This document shows, piece after piece, positions 1 through 12,640 of a stretch of DNA of 64,000 nucleotides (its first letter is position 1; every line of letters starts with the position of its first letter). The stretch is from positions 5,877,920 through 5,941,919 of the forward strand of contig NC_066549.1 of NCBI RefSeq assembly GCF_024679095.1. Reading direction: 5' to 3'. This DNA is from Eriocheir sinensis. Taxonomy: Eukaryota; Arthropoda; Malacostraca; Decapoda; Varunidae. The position numbers were made by a program, and so were the translations under genes. Below the pieces are notes generated by a model. That model saw only the letters and a program-made list of their open reading frames with translations, had not been told where the DNA came from and did no database searches.

Positions 1-89
1 ACCCTGGTGGTAGTTTGACCCTTCTTCTGTCTGTCGAAGCGAAACTAATTATATGACAACAGTTTTAGAGTCAAATTCATGAGCATTTC

Positions 90-275
90 GGCCCCCAAGC
101 ATACCTACATACTTGACTCGTTTTTTATAGGAGTTTTGGGCATTTTCAGGGGTAGTTTAATGGCCCTGGTGGTAGTCTGACTCTGCCTCTGTACCATGAA
201 CCTAAGAATATACTCATTAGAACCCAATTGATATCCTTTTTTGGCCTTTGGAAGTAGTTGGTGTGAGAGGCGGGA
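90..275 (+). repeat. Dispersed repeat family R2, copy 1
   Basis: Contains the R2 core: a 'taggagttttgggcat' segment, 'aggggtagtttaatgg', 'ccctggtggtagtctgac', a 'tctgtaccatgaacc' block and a tail ending in 'ggtgtgaga'. The same ordered blocks recur at 63163-63310 on this strand and at 25264-25450 on the opposite strand. A further fragment of the core occupies bases 1-35. No coding capacity or tRNA head is visible, so the class of element is unknown. Confidence 0.75.
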
Positions 276-299
276 GCGTCTGAAAACACCAACATTGGT

Positions 300-1120
300 C
301 CATTAACTTCTAACTTATCTATTTCGTGACAGCGTGTAATGAAAGGCTACGACGTCATTAACTCAAAACCGTAATTATCTGTCAGCTGTAACGTGATAAT
401 GAGAAGAAAAATACGCGTTTGAATGAGGGAAAATGTTTTAAGAGAGCGTGTTATGATTTAGCTTGAGGGTACAATTTTATTATTTTATTATTTTTATCAT
501 TATTATTTTTTTATTATTATTTTATTAAGTGTTGCAAATTACTCTACTAACGTAAATGTCAGGTGAACGTCATCGAAACGGAAAGGAAAGAGACGCAAAA
601 CAACTCTTTACGATGACTGTAAAATATTCGTAGTGGAAAAATACATGATCGTTCTGATTGAAAAAAGATGTTTTGTACTGGTAAAAAAAAAAATGGTCCC
701 AGTGGTAGAAAAAAATGGTAGAAAATGGTTGAAAAAGAAAAAAAATGCTCGTTCTGGTAGAAGTTGGTCGGTCTGGTAAAGAAAAAAATGCTTTGTACTG
801 GTAAAAGAAATATGAAAAGAGAAAATAAAAAAAGAAAACAAAAAAATATAAAAATAACCCCGAAAACATAAACATAGGTATAAAAAATGAATGCTCTGAA
901 ACAACACTCGTATACCTGTAAAAAAATATCAAAGGAAAACACAAAATATATATAAACGAATACTATACTCATGAATACAATGAATACTAATAACAAAAAC
1001 ACTCGTACTGCTGGATAAACACTGAGATGCCAGATTAAAAAGGAAAAGAAAAAAACATGCTTCGAGGAATCTCTTTTAGTAGTCGCGGACCAGCTATTAA
1101 ATTCTCCTGCGCACATTTAC
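300..1120. other. AT-rich non-coding DNA with degenerate short repeats
   Basis: There is no supportable gene. Bases 480-530 are ATT-rich. Bases 640-900 carry a loose repeat of 'tgctttgtactggtaaaa' and 'gctcgttctggtagaa' motifs. Open frames here are products of A/T-rich low complexity. Confidence 0.6.
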
Positions 1121-1650
1121 ACAACTCGTACCTGTTATACCATTTACCTGTACCCGGGACACGATGCGGAAGAAAAGAATAACGTAAGGTGTGACTCGCG
1201 TTAATTGCCTATTTGAACATTCTTTTGATTAGTTAAATGGTTTCGGTGTTGTAGGTATTAATGTCTTCTCGAATTAGATCGTTTCGTGTTCCTGATGGGG
1301 CTTTTGTAGACACGGTTTTTGACTAATTGCATTGTTTGTGTTTGTGGTTTTACTTTACAACTTACAACGGCTTACATTTTTTTGAACTGCTCCACTCCCC
1401 CTCCCCACCACTCACATTTACACCACTTGTACCTGTTATTCCATTTAGCTGCACCCGGAGCACGATGCGTCAAAAAAATGTCAGGTGTGTCTCATGTAAG
1501 TTCACCTGTTAGGACATTCTCTTGATTTAGTTACTCGGTTTCCTTTTCATGTTGTTATTTTTGTAGGTAACGTTTTCTCTGATTAGACTGGTTCGTGTTT
1601 TCACTTCTGTAGATAATGCTTTAACTAATCGTAGACGGTGTAACGTTTTT

Positions 1651-1790
1651 TGTTTTTTTACAGCAAAGGAGACAGCTCAAGGGCACACAAAAAAGGAAAC
1701 AATAATAAAAAAAGCCCGCTACTCGCTGCTCCTAAAAAGAATCCAAAGAGGTGGCCGAAAGAGAGGTCAATTTCGGGAGGAGAGGTGTCT
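1651..1790 (+). mobile_element. Dispersed repeat family R1, copy 1
   Basis: The order of blocks is a T-run plus 'tacagcaaaggagacag', 'caagggc', an A-rich stretch, 'aaagcccgctactcgctgct', 'gtggccgaaagagaggtc' and 'aatttcgggaggagaggtgt'. These blocks recur in the same order in at least eight other places in the window. The copies are too short to show coding capacity and may be a SINE or a fragment of a larger element. Confidence 0.85.
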
Positions 1791-2049
1791 TTCTGTATAT
1801 ATATTTTGCTGATTTTATATTTTCGTTTTGACTTCTTGTTCGATTTTATGTTTTGATTGATTCTTAATTGTTTCGTGTTTGTTTTCACTTTCGTAGGTAG
1901 TGTATTTTTCTCTGATGAAACTTTCGTGTATAAGTTAACATTATTTTAGGGAAGATATTCACTAATTAGACGATTTTGTGTTTATATCATCATAGGTTTT
2001 CTTTTTCATCGACAAGAGGATTTCATATTTATATTTATTCATATTTATC

Positions 2050-2196
2050 AGGACACTTCTCCTCCCGAAATTGACCTCTCTTTCTGGCCACTCCTATGTG
2101 CTCTATTCGGGAGCAGTAAGTAGCGGGCTTTTTTTTTCATTATTGTTTTCTTTTTTTCACGCCCTTGAACTGTCTCCTTTTCTGTAAAAAAAAAAA
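2050..2196 (-). mobile_element. Dispersed repeat family R1, copy 2 (inverted)
   Basis: This is the reverse complement of copy 1, from 'acacttctcctcccgaaatt' to 'ctgtctccttttctgtaaaa'. With copy 1 it forms an inverted pair separated by about 260 bp, with the T-run heads pointing outward. Confidence 0.85.
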
Positions 2197-2779
2197 TGCT
2201 TTCACTTCTTGCAGGTAATATATTAACTGATAAGACGGTTTTCTGTTTATATTAGCACTTGCAGGCAATTAATTCACTGATAAGACGGCTTCGTGTTCAC
2301 AATAGCGTTCCAGCATAACATATCTCGCGCACTTCACTCCATTTTATAATCATGGTTTCAGACTTACCGCAATGTTTTATTTTTGTAGCTTATATAAAGT
2401 AAAAAGAAAATAAACCTTCTGCACACAAGTTTTATCTCCCGCTAATCACATATTCTGATTTAAACATTCCATAGTAAATCAGTACATGCGTGTCCTTGGG
2501 CTTATATCGACAAGTTTAAAAAGTGCTCGTCCCAGCTTGAGAGTATCTTGCATCATTTACCTAATTATTCTGACATTTACTGGTTGGTCTCCTTCACAGT
2601 TACATTTTACACTTACACAGATAAAACGAAGTTAAAATACGTTTCTTATGGTTGTAAAGTATGCAAAGTGAGGCGTGTTAAGTGTGTAAAAGTATATGAA
2701 AGTGCGTAAAAAGTGCACGGTGATGTTTGGACCATAGAAGAAGACACAGTAAAAGAACTATACATATAAAGTAATAAAA

Positions 2780-3200
2780 GTCACGTGACCAAATGAAAAG
2801 GATTAAGCTGGTAACCGCAAGAAAGAGTCGCGAAGATTGGCCCAGAGTATTTCGGTAGACCAAAGACTCCCTAAAGAACCAGAGACGATCAGCATAGCGC
2901 GTCACCGAAAGAACTAAGGCAAAATCGCGTCACCAGATGAAGAGAATCGAACTGGCAGCCGAAAGAGACTCACTATGATCATACCAGAGTGTTTCGACAG
3001 ACCTAGGACCCCCCAAAGAACCAGAGACGATCAGCATAGCGCGTCACCGAAAGAACTAAGGCAAAATCGCGTCACGAGATGAAGAGAATCGAACTGGCAG
3101 CCGAAAGAGACTCACTATGATCATACCAGAGTGTTTCGATGGACCACAGAACGCCCCCCCCCCCCCCAAAGAACCAGAGAAGTGCGGCATATCGCGTCAC
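2780..3200. repeat. Tandem repeat, ~130-150 bp unit, about three copies
   Basis: The unit carries 'ctggcagccgaaagagactc', 'agtgtttcga' and 'agaaccagagacgatcagca', with 'gcgcgtcaccgaaagaacta' bridging units. Units start near 2780, 2920 and 3060. A poly-C run (about 3153-3167) and a CTC run (about 3229-3256) follow the third unit. Confidence 0.8.
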
Positions 3201-3790
3201 CAGGATCTGAGTCATGGCAGCGTCGGCCCCCTCCTCCTCCTCCTCCTCCTCCTCCTGAACGTTAAGGTCGTGGAAAGGTGAAGGTCTCTCTATCTACGCG
3301 CCAGTACGTCCACTTCACAGACTAGGTTATAATATTAATTGATGCCGTGCTCCTGTTATAAGCCGTTACCAAGACAAACAAACGCGAGACTCAGAGGCGA
3401 CAACACCGTCTTGCGCAACACAACTTTCTCCCCCTCGCTCGTGTCTCTCTCTGGAGGTGTAGCGAGTCGACGCTTAGAACTCTCGAGCAGCATGTTGCCC
3501 TTACGAACACAATACGTATGTTGGTTGTTGGCGTCTGGGCTTATGTCTTTGTTCAGTGAGAGGAAGAGAGAGGAGGAGAGAGGCTCGTTAGCTTTTACGA
3601 AACACTAAATAACAATATCTCAGCCCTTCTATTCTTTTTTTACGTAAAGAAAGGTTACAATATACATACAACCCTCCTGTTTCTCTTTTCCTTTCGTCAT
3701 ACATAATATTTTACCTTTGGCGAAACAGAATATCCAAGGTCCTCCATCACCAAGGCTTTGGAAATAGATGACCTGAGAGATCGAAGCGTC
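3201..3790. other. Single-copy-looking DNA, no gene identified
   Basis: A small open frame at 3339-3608 on the plus strand (89 codons) has no recognisable domain and no splice context that I can defend. I see no other structure here. Confidence 0.4.
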
Positions 3791-4690
3791 CGAGATTACC
3801 GACTTTCGCCCACTCCGAAAATGTTACTGTCATGCTTCTGTTCAACGATGGCATGGGCGTGACTATTTCCGGCAGAGATTAACAGCATCTACGATGTAAA
3901 CAGAGGCCGGGAAGAGTTCATTCACCTCTTGATTCATCCTGCACTACAGCCACTCCAAAATTTCGTGTCTTGTTCAATGATAACAGGCGTGTGACTATTT
4001 CTGGGAAGGATTAACAGTACCTACGATGTAAACAGGGGCCGGGAAGAGTTTATCCACCACTTAATTCACCACCACTACGTCCATTCCAAAAACTAGGTTA
4101 ATCTCGTGTCTTGTTCAATGATAACAAGCGTGTGACTATTTCTGGAAAGGATTAACACGAGCTCCGATGTCAACAGAGGCAAATTGACCTCTCCTTTTGG
4201 TCACTCCTATGTACTCTATTCGGGAGCAGTAAGTAGCGGGCTTTTTTCTCACTATTGTTTTTGTTTTTTTTTCACGCCCTTGAACTGTCTCCTAATCTGT
4301 AAAAAAAAAAAAAAAAAAAACGAGTCCACACAATCTTAATTCACCACCACGACATCATCTCCAAAAACTAGGTTAATCTCGTGTTCTTTTTCAACGATAA
4401 CATGAGTGTGTGACTATTTCTGGCAAAGATTAACGCCAACTTTGATGAAAACGGTGGCCAGCAAGAGTTTATCCACCACCTAATCCACCACCACTACGTC
4501 CACTCCAAAAGCTAGGTTGATCACGTGCTCTTTATCAACGGTGACAGGAGTGTGACTATTTCTGGGAAGAATTAACACGAGTTCCGATTTAAACAGAACC
4601 CCGCACGAGTCCATCCACCTTAAAACTACGAAATGATTTGTATCTTTCTCAGCGATAACATTACTGCATCCGTTTTTCATCCACCTTACA
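3790..4690. repeat. Tandem array, ~133-bp unit, about five copies, with an R1 insertion
   Basis: The marker 'gtgtgactatttctgg' and variants occur near 3858, 3989, 4131, 4408 and 4551. The 277-bp gap between the third and fourth markers becomes an ordinary ~135-bp step once the R1 copy at 4180-4320 is removed. The unit also carries 'tcaacgataacatgagtg' and 'cgatgtaaacagaggcc'. Confidence 0.75.
4180..4320 (-). mobile_element. Dispersed repeat family R1, copy 3
   Basis: Reverse-orientation R1, from 'aaattgacctctccttttgg' to 'ctgtctcctaatctgt' plus an A-run. It is inserted in the ~133-bp tandem array and is therefore younger than at least part of that array. Confidence 0.85.
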
Positions 4691-6735
4691 AAACTATACT
4701 ATATAATTTGTTTTTGTTTTTTTCTTAACGATAACATTACTACATATTTTTGGCCCATCCATCTTAAAACTAGTATATAATTTGTTTCTTTCTCAGCGAT
4801 AACATTACTACATATTTTTTGCCCATCCACCTTCAAACTAGTATATAATTTCTTTCTTTTTCAACGATCACAACACTGCATCCATTTTTCATCCATCCAT
4901 TTTAAACGAGTATATAATTTGTTTGTTTCTTTCTCAACGATAACATTACTACATATTTTTTGCCCATCAACCTTAAAACTAGTATATGATTTGTTTATTT
5001 CTCAACGATAACAACACTGCCTGCATCCATTAACTAGTATATAATTTCTTTCTTTCTCAACGATAACAACACTGCCTGCATCCATTAACTAGTATATAAC
5101 TTCTTTCTTTCTCAACGATAACAACACTGCCTGCATCCATTAACTAGTATATAACTTCTTTCTTTCTCAACGATAACAACACTGTCTACATCCATTAACT
5201 AGTATATAATTTCTTTCTTTCTCAACGATAACAACACTGCCTGCATCCATTAACTATTATATAACTTCTTTCTTTCTCAACGATAACAACACTGCCTGCA
5301 TCCATTAACTATTATATAACTTCTTTCTTTCTCAACGATAACAACACTGCCTGCATCCATTAACTATTATATAACTTCTTTCTTTCTCAACGATAACAAC
5401 ACTGCCTGCATCCATTAACTAGTATATAACTTCTTTCTTTCTCAACGATAACAACACTGCCTGCGTCCATTAACTATTATATAACTTCTTTCTTTCTCAA
5501 CGATAACAACACTGCCTGCATCCATTAACTATTATATAACTTCTTTCTTTCTCAACGATAACAACACTGCCTGCATCCATTAACTATTATATAACTTCTT
5601 TCTTTCTCAACGATAACAACACTGCCTGCATCCATTAACTATTATATAACTTCTTTCTTTCTCAACGATAACAACACTGCCTGCATCCATTAACTAGTAT
5701 ATAATTTCTTTCTTTCTCAACGATAACAACACTGCCTGCATCCATTAACTAGTATATAACTTCTTTCTTTCTCAACGATAACAACACTGCCTGCATCCAT
5801 TAACTAGTATATAATTTCTTTCTTTCTCAACGATAACAACACTGCCTGCATCCATTAACTATTATATAACTTCTCTCTTTCTCAACGATAACAACACTGC
5901 CTGCATCCATTAACTATTATATAACTTCTCTCTTTCTCAACGATAACAACACTGCCTGCATCCATTAACTAGTATATAATTTATTTATTTCTCAACGATA
6001 ACAACACTGCCTGCATCCATTAACTAGTATATAATTTCTTTCTTTCTCAACGATAACAACACTGCCTGCATCCATTAACTAGTATATAATTTCTTTCTTT
6101 CTCAACGATAACAACACTTCCTGCATCCATTAACTAGTATATAATTTCTTTCTTTCTCAACGATAACAACACTGCCTACATCCATTAACTAGTATATAAT
6201 TTATTTATTTCTAAATGATAACAACACTGTCTACATCCATTAACTAGTATATAATTTCTTTCTTTCTCAACGATAACAACACTGTCTACATCCATTAACT
6301 AGTATATAATTTATTTATTTCTCAATGATAACAACACTGCCTGCATCCATTAACTAGTATATAATTTCTTTCTTTCTCAACGATAACAACACTGTCTACA
6401 TCCATTAACTAGTATATAACTTCTTTCTTTCTCAACGATAACAACACTGCCTGCATCCATTAACTAGTATATAATTTATTTATTTCTCAATGATAACAAC
6501 ACTGCCTGCATCCATTAACTAGTATATAATTTATTTATTTCTCAATGATAACAACACTGCCTGCATCCATTAACTAGTATATAATTTCTTTCTTTCTCAA
6601 CGATAACAACACTGTCTACATCCATTAACTAGTATATAACTTCTTTCTTTCTCAACGATAACAACACTGCCTGCATCCATTAACTAGTATATAATTTTTT
6701 TCTTTCTCAACGACAACAACACTGCATCCAGTAAT
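4690..6735. repeat. 55-bp minisatellite, about 30 units, with a longer transitional edge
   Basis: From about 5020 the unit is exactly 55 bp: 'taactagtatataa', then a 'ttctttctttctcaacgata' block, then 'acaacactgcctgcatccat'. Variants alternate 'actagta' with 'actatta' and 'ctttcttt' with 'tttattta'. From 4690 to 5020 the units are longer and carry 'cattactacatattttt' and 'gcccatcca', bridging to the ~133-bp array to the left. No conserved open frame exists. Confidence 0.9.
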
Positions 6736-6789
6736 CCATTCACATTATAAAACACCTAATAAAATACCCATCCACCCGGAATTCACCTC

Positions 6790-6880
6790 ATTTGGCCTCT
6801 CGTTCTTTTTTTTTTCTTTTGCGTTTTGTTACGGTTTCTTTTATTTTCCTTGAGCTGTCTCCTTTGCTGTAAAAAAAAGT
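6790..6880 (-). mobile_element. Dispersed repeat family R1, truncated copy 4
   Basis: Only the head half is present: a T-rich core, then 'cttgagctgtctcctttgct' and an A-run. The 'cccgctactcgctgct' block is missing. Confidence 0.6.
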
Positions 6881-7112
6881 GCTTGCTGCTTCTTCCCCGA
6901 TAACATTACTGCTACGTCTATCTCTGGCTAGTACAGGAAAAAAAAAAACATTACTGAAGCTCTGAGGAGAAAGATCAAGGCCTCCCCCCGAAGAGTTCCG
7001 ACAAGTCTCCCCCCAGCTGTCACGGGGACGGCGTTCGAACAAGGCGGTGAATTATTTACAAACACTGAGCTCGATAACATTAAGCGCCACCAGACTCTTA
7101 CAATACTCAGAA

Positions 7113-7790
<678 letters not shown>

Positions 7791-7792
7791 GT

Positions 7793-8480
7793 GTTTTTCC
7801 TTCGCCTTCAGTGTTGTTTTCCTCTTCTCTCGCCATGTTACCCAAACTCGTCTCTCTCCGGCATATGACCACAGATGTTGCGCCGACTAAATGAAACTTT
7901 CCAACTTTCTTTCCAGACCCGAGAGCTTGCGCGATGTACCACTTTCATTCTTTCTTCCTTCCGTTCTTTCTTTTTTTCCATCGCCTTCAGTGTAGTTTTC
8001 CTCTTCTCTCGTCAAGTTACCCAGACCCGAGAGCTTGCCCAATGTACCACCTTCATTCTTTCTTCCTTCCGTTTTTTGTTTTTTCCTTCGCCTAAAGTGA
8101 AATTTTCCTCTTCTCGTCAACAGCTAATCAGACTCTGGAGCTTGTACGATGTCCCACCTTCGTTCATAAGACAGCTTCCATAACTGAGGCTGATTTTTCC
8201 TCATGTCAGGCTCGAGGGCTTACCATGTTTTCTTTACTGTTTCATTAAGACTATGTTCCTCCTCCTCGTCCACAGATACCACTCGACGTGCGGCTGTTAG
8301 TGTTTGTATAAAATTGCATGCCTTCTTCTCATATCAACGGCTATCCAGACTCCAGAGCTTTTATGTGACGTTTTATTTCGCATTTCATTAAGACTGCCTT
8401 CTCCTCGCCCACAGATCTCTACCCTTGAGGCGCGGCTGTTAGTGTTTGTTTCCTGCCTCGTCCTTCACGCGAGTAGTCTG
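7793..8480. repeat. Diverged tandem repeat, ~115-bp unit
   Basis: Recurrent blocks are 'ttcgccttcagtgt', 'tttcctcttctctcg', 'cagacccgagagcttg' and 'gatgtaccac.ttcattctt'. The first units, 7793-8160, are clear. From 8200 to 8480 only the 'cagactc.agagctt' and 'cctcgtccacagat' blocks survive. Confidence 0.7.
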
Positions 8481-8534
8481 ATACGGTGAGTGGCGTCATT
8501 AGGGGATAAAGGGCCATTACCTCTCTTTTGTTAT

Positions 8535-8604
<70 letters not shown>

Positions 8605-8637
8605 GCTCTCTCTCTCTCTCTCTCTTTCTCTCCTCTC

Positions 8638-8701
<64 letters not shown>
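8535..8701. repeat. (TC)n microsatellite with short interruptions
   Basis: Two long CT/TC runs (about 8535-8600 and 8640-8701) separated by a short imperfect segment. Confidence 0.95.
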
Positions 8702-8705
<4 letters not shown>

Positions 8706-8936
8706 TTTTATCTTATCATCTTTCCTAATCGTATTTTTAGAGGATTGAATCAAGTTCGTTTTACGTCCCACCTTTTGAAAACTACTTTACCTTTTTTTTC
8801 TTTTTTTCATTAAAGTCGTGAGAATGTTTTTGACACACGCGGCTTCTGGAGGTAATATATTCCACTGATCTATTGCTCTGGATGGATAGCTGCTTTTTTT
8901 TTTCTTCTTTTTCTGTGTGTGGTGATGAGGGAGGGA

Positions 8937-8963
8937 GGGTGTGTGTGTGTGGGGGGGGGGGCG

Positions 8964-9028
<65 letters not shown>

Positions 9029-9320
9029 ATAATAATAAAAAAACGCAAGAACAACAAGAAGAACAAGAACAAAGGGAAGAAGAAAAGTAGAACAAGAACA
9101 AGAAAAAGAGAAAAAAACAAAAACTAGAAGAAAAAGAGGAAAAAGAAGAAAACTATGATGATGATGATGAAGAAGAACAAAAGGAACACGAAGAAAAAAA
9201 ATGAAGAAAAGGGAGAAAAAGAAAAGATGAACAAGAAGAACAAAAAGAACAAGAAAAACAAGAAGAAAATAACAAAACAACCATAAAAACAACAATACTA
9301 ATAACTTAAAACCAATAGCA
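8937..9320. repeat. (GT)n microsatellite followed by AAG/AAC-rich purine tract
   Basis: GT repeats with a G-run at 8951-8961 extend to about 9024, then a short TAA run. An A-rich tract built of 'aagaacaagaag'-like words follows, to about 9280. Confidence 0.85.
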
Positions 9321-9535
9321 TGAGCCGAACCAGTATGCACATCCCGATCTTGCTACATCAAAACGCAAAAAAAGGAAAAAGGAGAAAAAAGAAGAAAATG
9401 TTAATACAATGGAGATTGAAGAGGCCATAAATCAAAATAAGTTGGAATCAGCGTGTCAGCAGATGTCGAAGCGGTGAAAATGATACTGACGGTGAAAATT
9501 GAAAACGTTGGTGGCGATGAGTAAAAGCGTTAAGT

Positions 9536-10005
9536 CAGGTCGTAAAGGGAACGGTTAGCCAGATCATAAAGGGAACGGTTAGTCAACATAAAGGGAACGG
9601 TTAGTCTGATCATAAAAGGAACGGTTAGTCTGATCATAAAGGGAACGGTTAGTCACATCGTAAAGGGAACGGTTAGTCTGATCATAAAAGGAACGGTTAG
9701 TCAACATAAAGAGAACGGTTAGTCAACATAAAGAGAACGGTTAGTCTGATCATAAAGGGAACGGTTAGTCACATCGTAAAGGGAACGGTTAGTCTGATCA
9801 TAAAGGGAACGGTTAGTCTGATCATAAAGGGAACGGTTAGTCACATCATAAAGGGAACGGTTAGTCACATCATAAAGGGAACGGTTAGTCTGATCATAAA
9901 GAGAACGGTTAGTCTGATCATAAAGGGAACGGCTAGTCAAATCATAAAGGGAACGGTTAGTCACATCATAAAGGGAACGGCTTGTCAAATCATAAAGGGA
10001 AGGAT
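9536..10005. repeat. 24-bp minisatellite, about 20 units
   Basis: The unit is 'aaagggaacggttagt' plus an eight-base variable end ('ctgatcat', 'cacatcgt' or 'cacatcat'). A shorter variant ends in 'caacat'. Because 24 is a multiple of three, the minus strand stays open over 9719-9988 as an eight-residue repeat. I read that as a period artefact. Confidence 0.92.
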
Positions 10006-10079
10006 GAAAAAGAGAAGTTTATGACCGCACAAAAGGATTTTATGTCTTCGTGGCAGTGGCAGAAAATAAGAGGTGGCCT

Positions 10080-10226
10080 AATTGTGTGTTTTTAGTGTTG
10101 AAAGAAAAAAAACGTGGCGAGAAAGAATTAAGAGAGTATTTTGGTGACGGAAAAAAGACGTCGTTATGAAAGTGATGAAAAATTTACGATGTTTTTTATT
10201 ATGGTGACAGGTAAAATATGGGAGAG

Positions 10227-10262
<36 letters not shown>

Positions 10263-10670
10263 GAAAGAAAAGCCATTTCAGAAGATAGAAGATTAATTTT
10301 GTGACGGAAAAAAAAGGTGAATATGAATGTGACGCAAAATTACGGTCGTTTTTTTTCTCTCTGATGATGAATGTGATAGCGGCAAGATATAAATAACAGG
10401 CGATAGGAGTTATTTTTATTATTGAAAGAAAAACGTAGGCAGGAAATAGCGGTGGATTTGGTGACGGGGAAAAAAAGGTGATTACGAAAGTGTCAAAAAA
10501 TTATAGGCCTAGTGTTTTTTTCAGTGATGGCAAGATATAGATAAATGATAATAGTTTTTTTTTTCATTGTTGAAGGAAAAGTGTGGACAGAAGAAGGAGG
10601 TAATTTTGATGAGGTTAATAGACGTTTATTGAGGTGAAAAAAAAAAAATAACGTTGGTTTTTTCCGATAT
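10080..10670. repeat. Degenerate ~170-bp tandem repeat, left part
   Basis: Repeating order: 'attgaaagaaaaacgt', 'ttttggtgacgg', A-run, 'aaattacg', T-run, 'gatg...gtgac.ggcaagat'. A 26-bp T-run lies at about 10230-10256. The same order continues at 11015-11430, after an R1-containing block. Confidence 0.6.
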
Positions 10671-11014
10671 TTTTTTTTACAGCAAAGGAGACAGTTCAAG
10701 GCAAAAAAAAAGGAAACAATAATGAGAGAAAAAAAGCCCGCTACTCACTGCTCCCAAAAAAGAGTCCGGAGACAGGTCAATTTCGGGCGGAGAGAAGAGA
10801 AAGAGAAGGTACAGGATAAAGGGGAAGAGACAAAAAAAAGAGAACGGACAGGCAAGAAAAGGCGAGAGAAAAAGGGAATGAAAAAAAAGAGAGAAAGTAC
10901 AGAGGAAGGGAAAAAAATAAAGAAAGAGAAAGAACAGGAGAAATACAGCGACAAAAAGAGAAAGGACAGGAAAAGACGAATCAGCTGTAGGAGTGAATAT
11001 TAGTAGTGGTAGTA
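10671..11014 (+). mobile_element. R1 copy 5 with purine-rich body and unique tail
   Basis: The R1 head (10671-10797) runs into a purine-rich body of 'aaagagaa' and 'gtacagg' words and ends with 'atcagctgtaggagtgaat' and 'tagtagtggtagtaat'. The same purine body and tail recur at 12640-13180 without the head, so the three parts may be one larger element. It separates two halves of a ~170-bp tandem array, consistent with insertion. Confidence 0.6.
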
Positions 11015-11430
11015 ATGCTTTTTTGTGTGTGTGTTTAAAGAAGATCGTGGTCAAAAGAGAGGTATTTTGGTGACGGTGAAAGAAGCATTTATGATAAAAA
11101 ATTACGTTGTTTTTTTTGCCGATGATAATTGTGATTGTAAGTGACAAGATGAAAATAAGATCTAGTAATGCTTTTTTTATGTGTGTGTGTGTTAAAAGAA
11201 GAGCGTGGTCAAAAGAGAGGTATTTTGGTGACGGTGAAAGAGGCGGTTAGATAAAAAAAATTACGTTGTTTTTTTTGCCGATGATAATTGTGATTGTGAC
11301 AGTGGCAAGATGGAAATGAGATGTAGTAATGTTTTTTTGTGTGTGTGTTAAAAGAAAAGCGTGGTCAAAAGAGACAGGTATTTTGGTGACGGTGAAAGAG
11401 GCGGTTATGATAAAGAAAAAAAAATATCAG
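11015..11430. repeat. Tandem repeat, ~155-bp unit, three copies
   Basis: Units begin near 11013, 11166 and 11325 with 'agtaatg' plus a T-run plus 'gtgtgtgtgt'. They continue through 'gaagagcgtggtcaaaagag', 'gtattttggtgacggtgaaa' and 'gccgatgataattgtgattg'. The copies are highly similar, suggesting recent expansion. Confidence 0.85.
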
Positions 11431-11541
11431 GCTGTTTTGATGATGGCGGGGTTGATTTTGAAACTTTTTGTGGCCGTGAAGAGATTTTTAGTGTTCCCAA
11501 AGGTCAACTGAACGAGAATATGGTTTTAATGTTGAACGTTA

Positions 11542-11850
11542 TTGTGGCCGGATAGACTCTCTCAGTATTGCCAAAAGTTAATTAAAGTTTTGAAGACCGA
11601 CGGGATAAACAAAAAAAAAACAAAAAATGCACTGAGTCGAATCTATTAACACGAAAACGGGAATGAAATCGTCTCAACCAAAATCTATACAAAAGCTCTA
11701 TTGTGGCCGTACATATTTTTTTAGTATTGCCAAAAGTTAATACAAGTTTTGCAGACCGACGGGATAAACAAACAAAAAATGCACTGAGTCGAATTTATTA
11801 ACACGAAAACGGGAATGAAATCGCCTCAACCAAAATCTATACAAAAGTTC
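11542..11850. repeat. Tandem duplication, ~155 bp, two copies
   Basis: Both copies carry 'ttgtggccg', 'agtattgccaaaagttaat', 'gaccgacgggataaac', 'aatgcactgagtcgaat' and 'acacgaaaacgggaatgaaa'. Copy one is 11542-11700 and copy two is 11701-11850. Confidence 0.9.
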
Positions 11851-12640
11851 TAACTAAAAACCAAAGACGCAACACGAATTCCACTAAAATCAAATACGTT
11901 TTCTTCAGCAACGTACAAGTAATACCACGAAATAATCCCACGTATTCAAGAGTAAGGTGGTGTTTTCTCCATGCAGAACTGTCACTGGAAAAAGGGGGAA
12001 AGAAAAGACCCCACCAACTTCACCCACTCAGCGAAATACGATAATCTATACAAAAAACTAACCTACGAACGAGCGAGCAGCAATCCACTCACCAAATTAC
12101 TAATGCAAGGCGGCTTTGTCCGTTATTTATTCCTTGCCTCTCTAGCCTTTTTCTTCCTCGTCTCTCCACATTCAAAAGAAGGGGCCACTTGCGTAAGACT
12201 TTGGAAGGAGGGAGAGATAAAGTTAAGCATGTGTGCGTCCGTGCGTGAGTGTGTGTGTGGGATCGGGGGTCTCTCTAAAACACAGTGAACCCGCCCCTGC
12301 CTGCCTTCCCCTCCTGCATCCAAACCTGAACTGTTTGCCGAGGGACTTTGAGAGTAGAGATAAAAGAGAGGGTCAGGGAGGAGGAGGAGGAAGAGGAGGA
12401 GGAGGGAGCACAGGAGAGGAGGCGGCATGGTGGTGGTGGAGGCAAGAAGGAAAAGATTTATAATGGAAAACCCGTCCCATTAAATCGCTCCAGCGGCTGA
12501 TTTCTCTCGCTGGCATTGACGAATCACTCTTATCTCCCACTTTCCACTTTCCGCCCCATTTACATATTGGCCTCAGACGCACAGGTAGCAGCGGCAGCAG
12601 ACCGTGAGAGCAGGTAATGATGACAGCGACTGAAGCGTGC
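11851..12640. other. No gene recognised
   Basis: Mostly non-repetitive, with a GGA-rich patch at about 12375-12425 and a GTGTGTG patch near 12250. The open frames, 11971-12288 plus among them, have no recognisable domain. Confidence 0.4.

Larger units (their letters stand above)
1121..2310. repeat. Diverged tandem repeat interrupted by two R1 insertions
   Basis: Blocks resembling 'ttgtaggtaatgttt...ctaattagacggtttcgtgtt' recur from 1240 to 2310. A longer ~190-bp unit is recognisable at 1121-1300 and 1421-1620, marked by 'gtacctgttat.ccattta' and 'gcacgatgcg'. Dispersed element R1 sits inside the array twice, in opposite orientations. Confidence 0.55.

Noticed and set aside
559..1116. 185-codon minus-strand frame
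   Set aside because: It is rich in F, Y, S and I from A-rich low-complexity DNA, with three overlapping open frames and no recognised motif.
5020..6735. CRISPR-like array of regular repeats
   Set aside because: The units are contiguous 55-bp tandem repeats with no unique spacers, in a eukaryotic genome.
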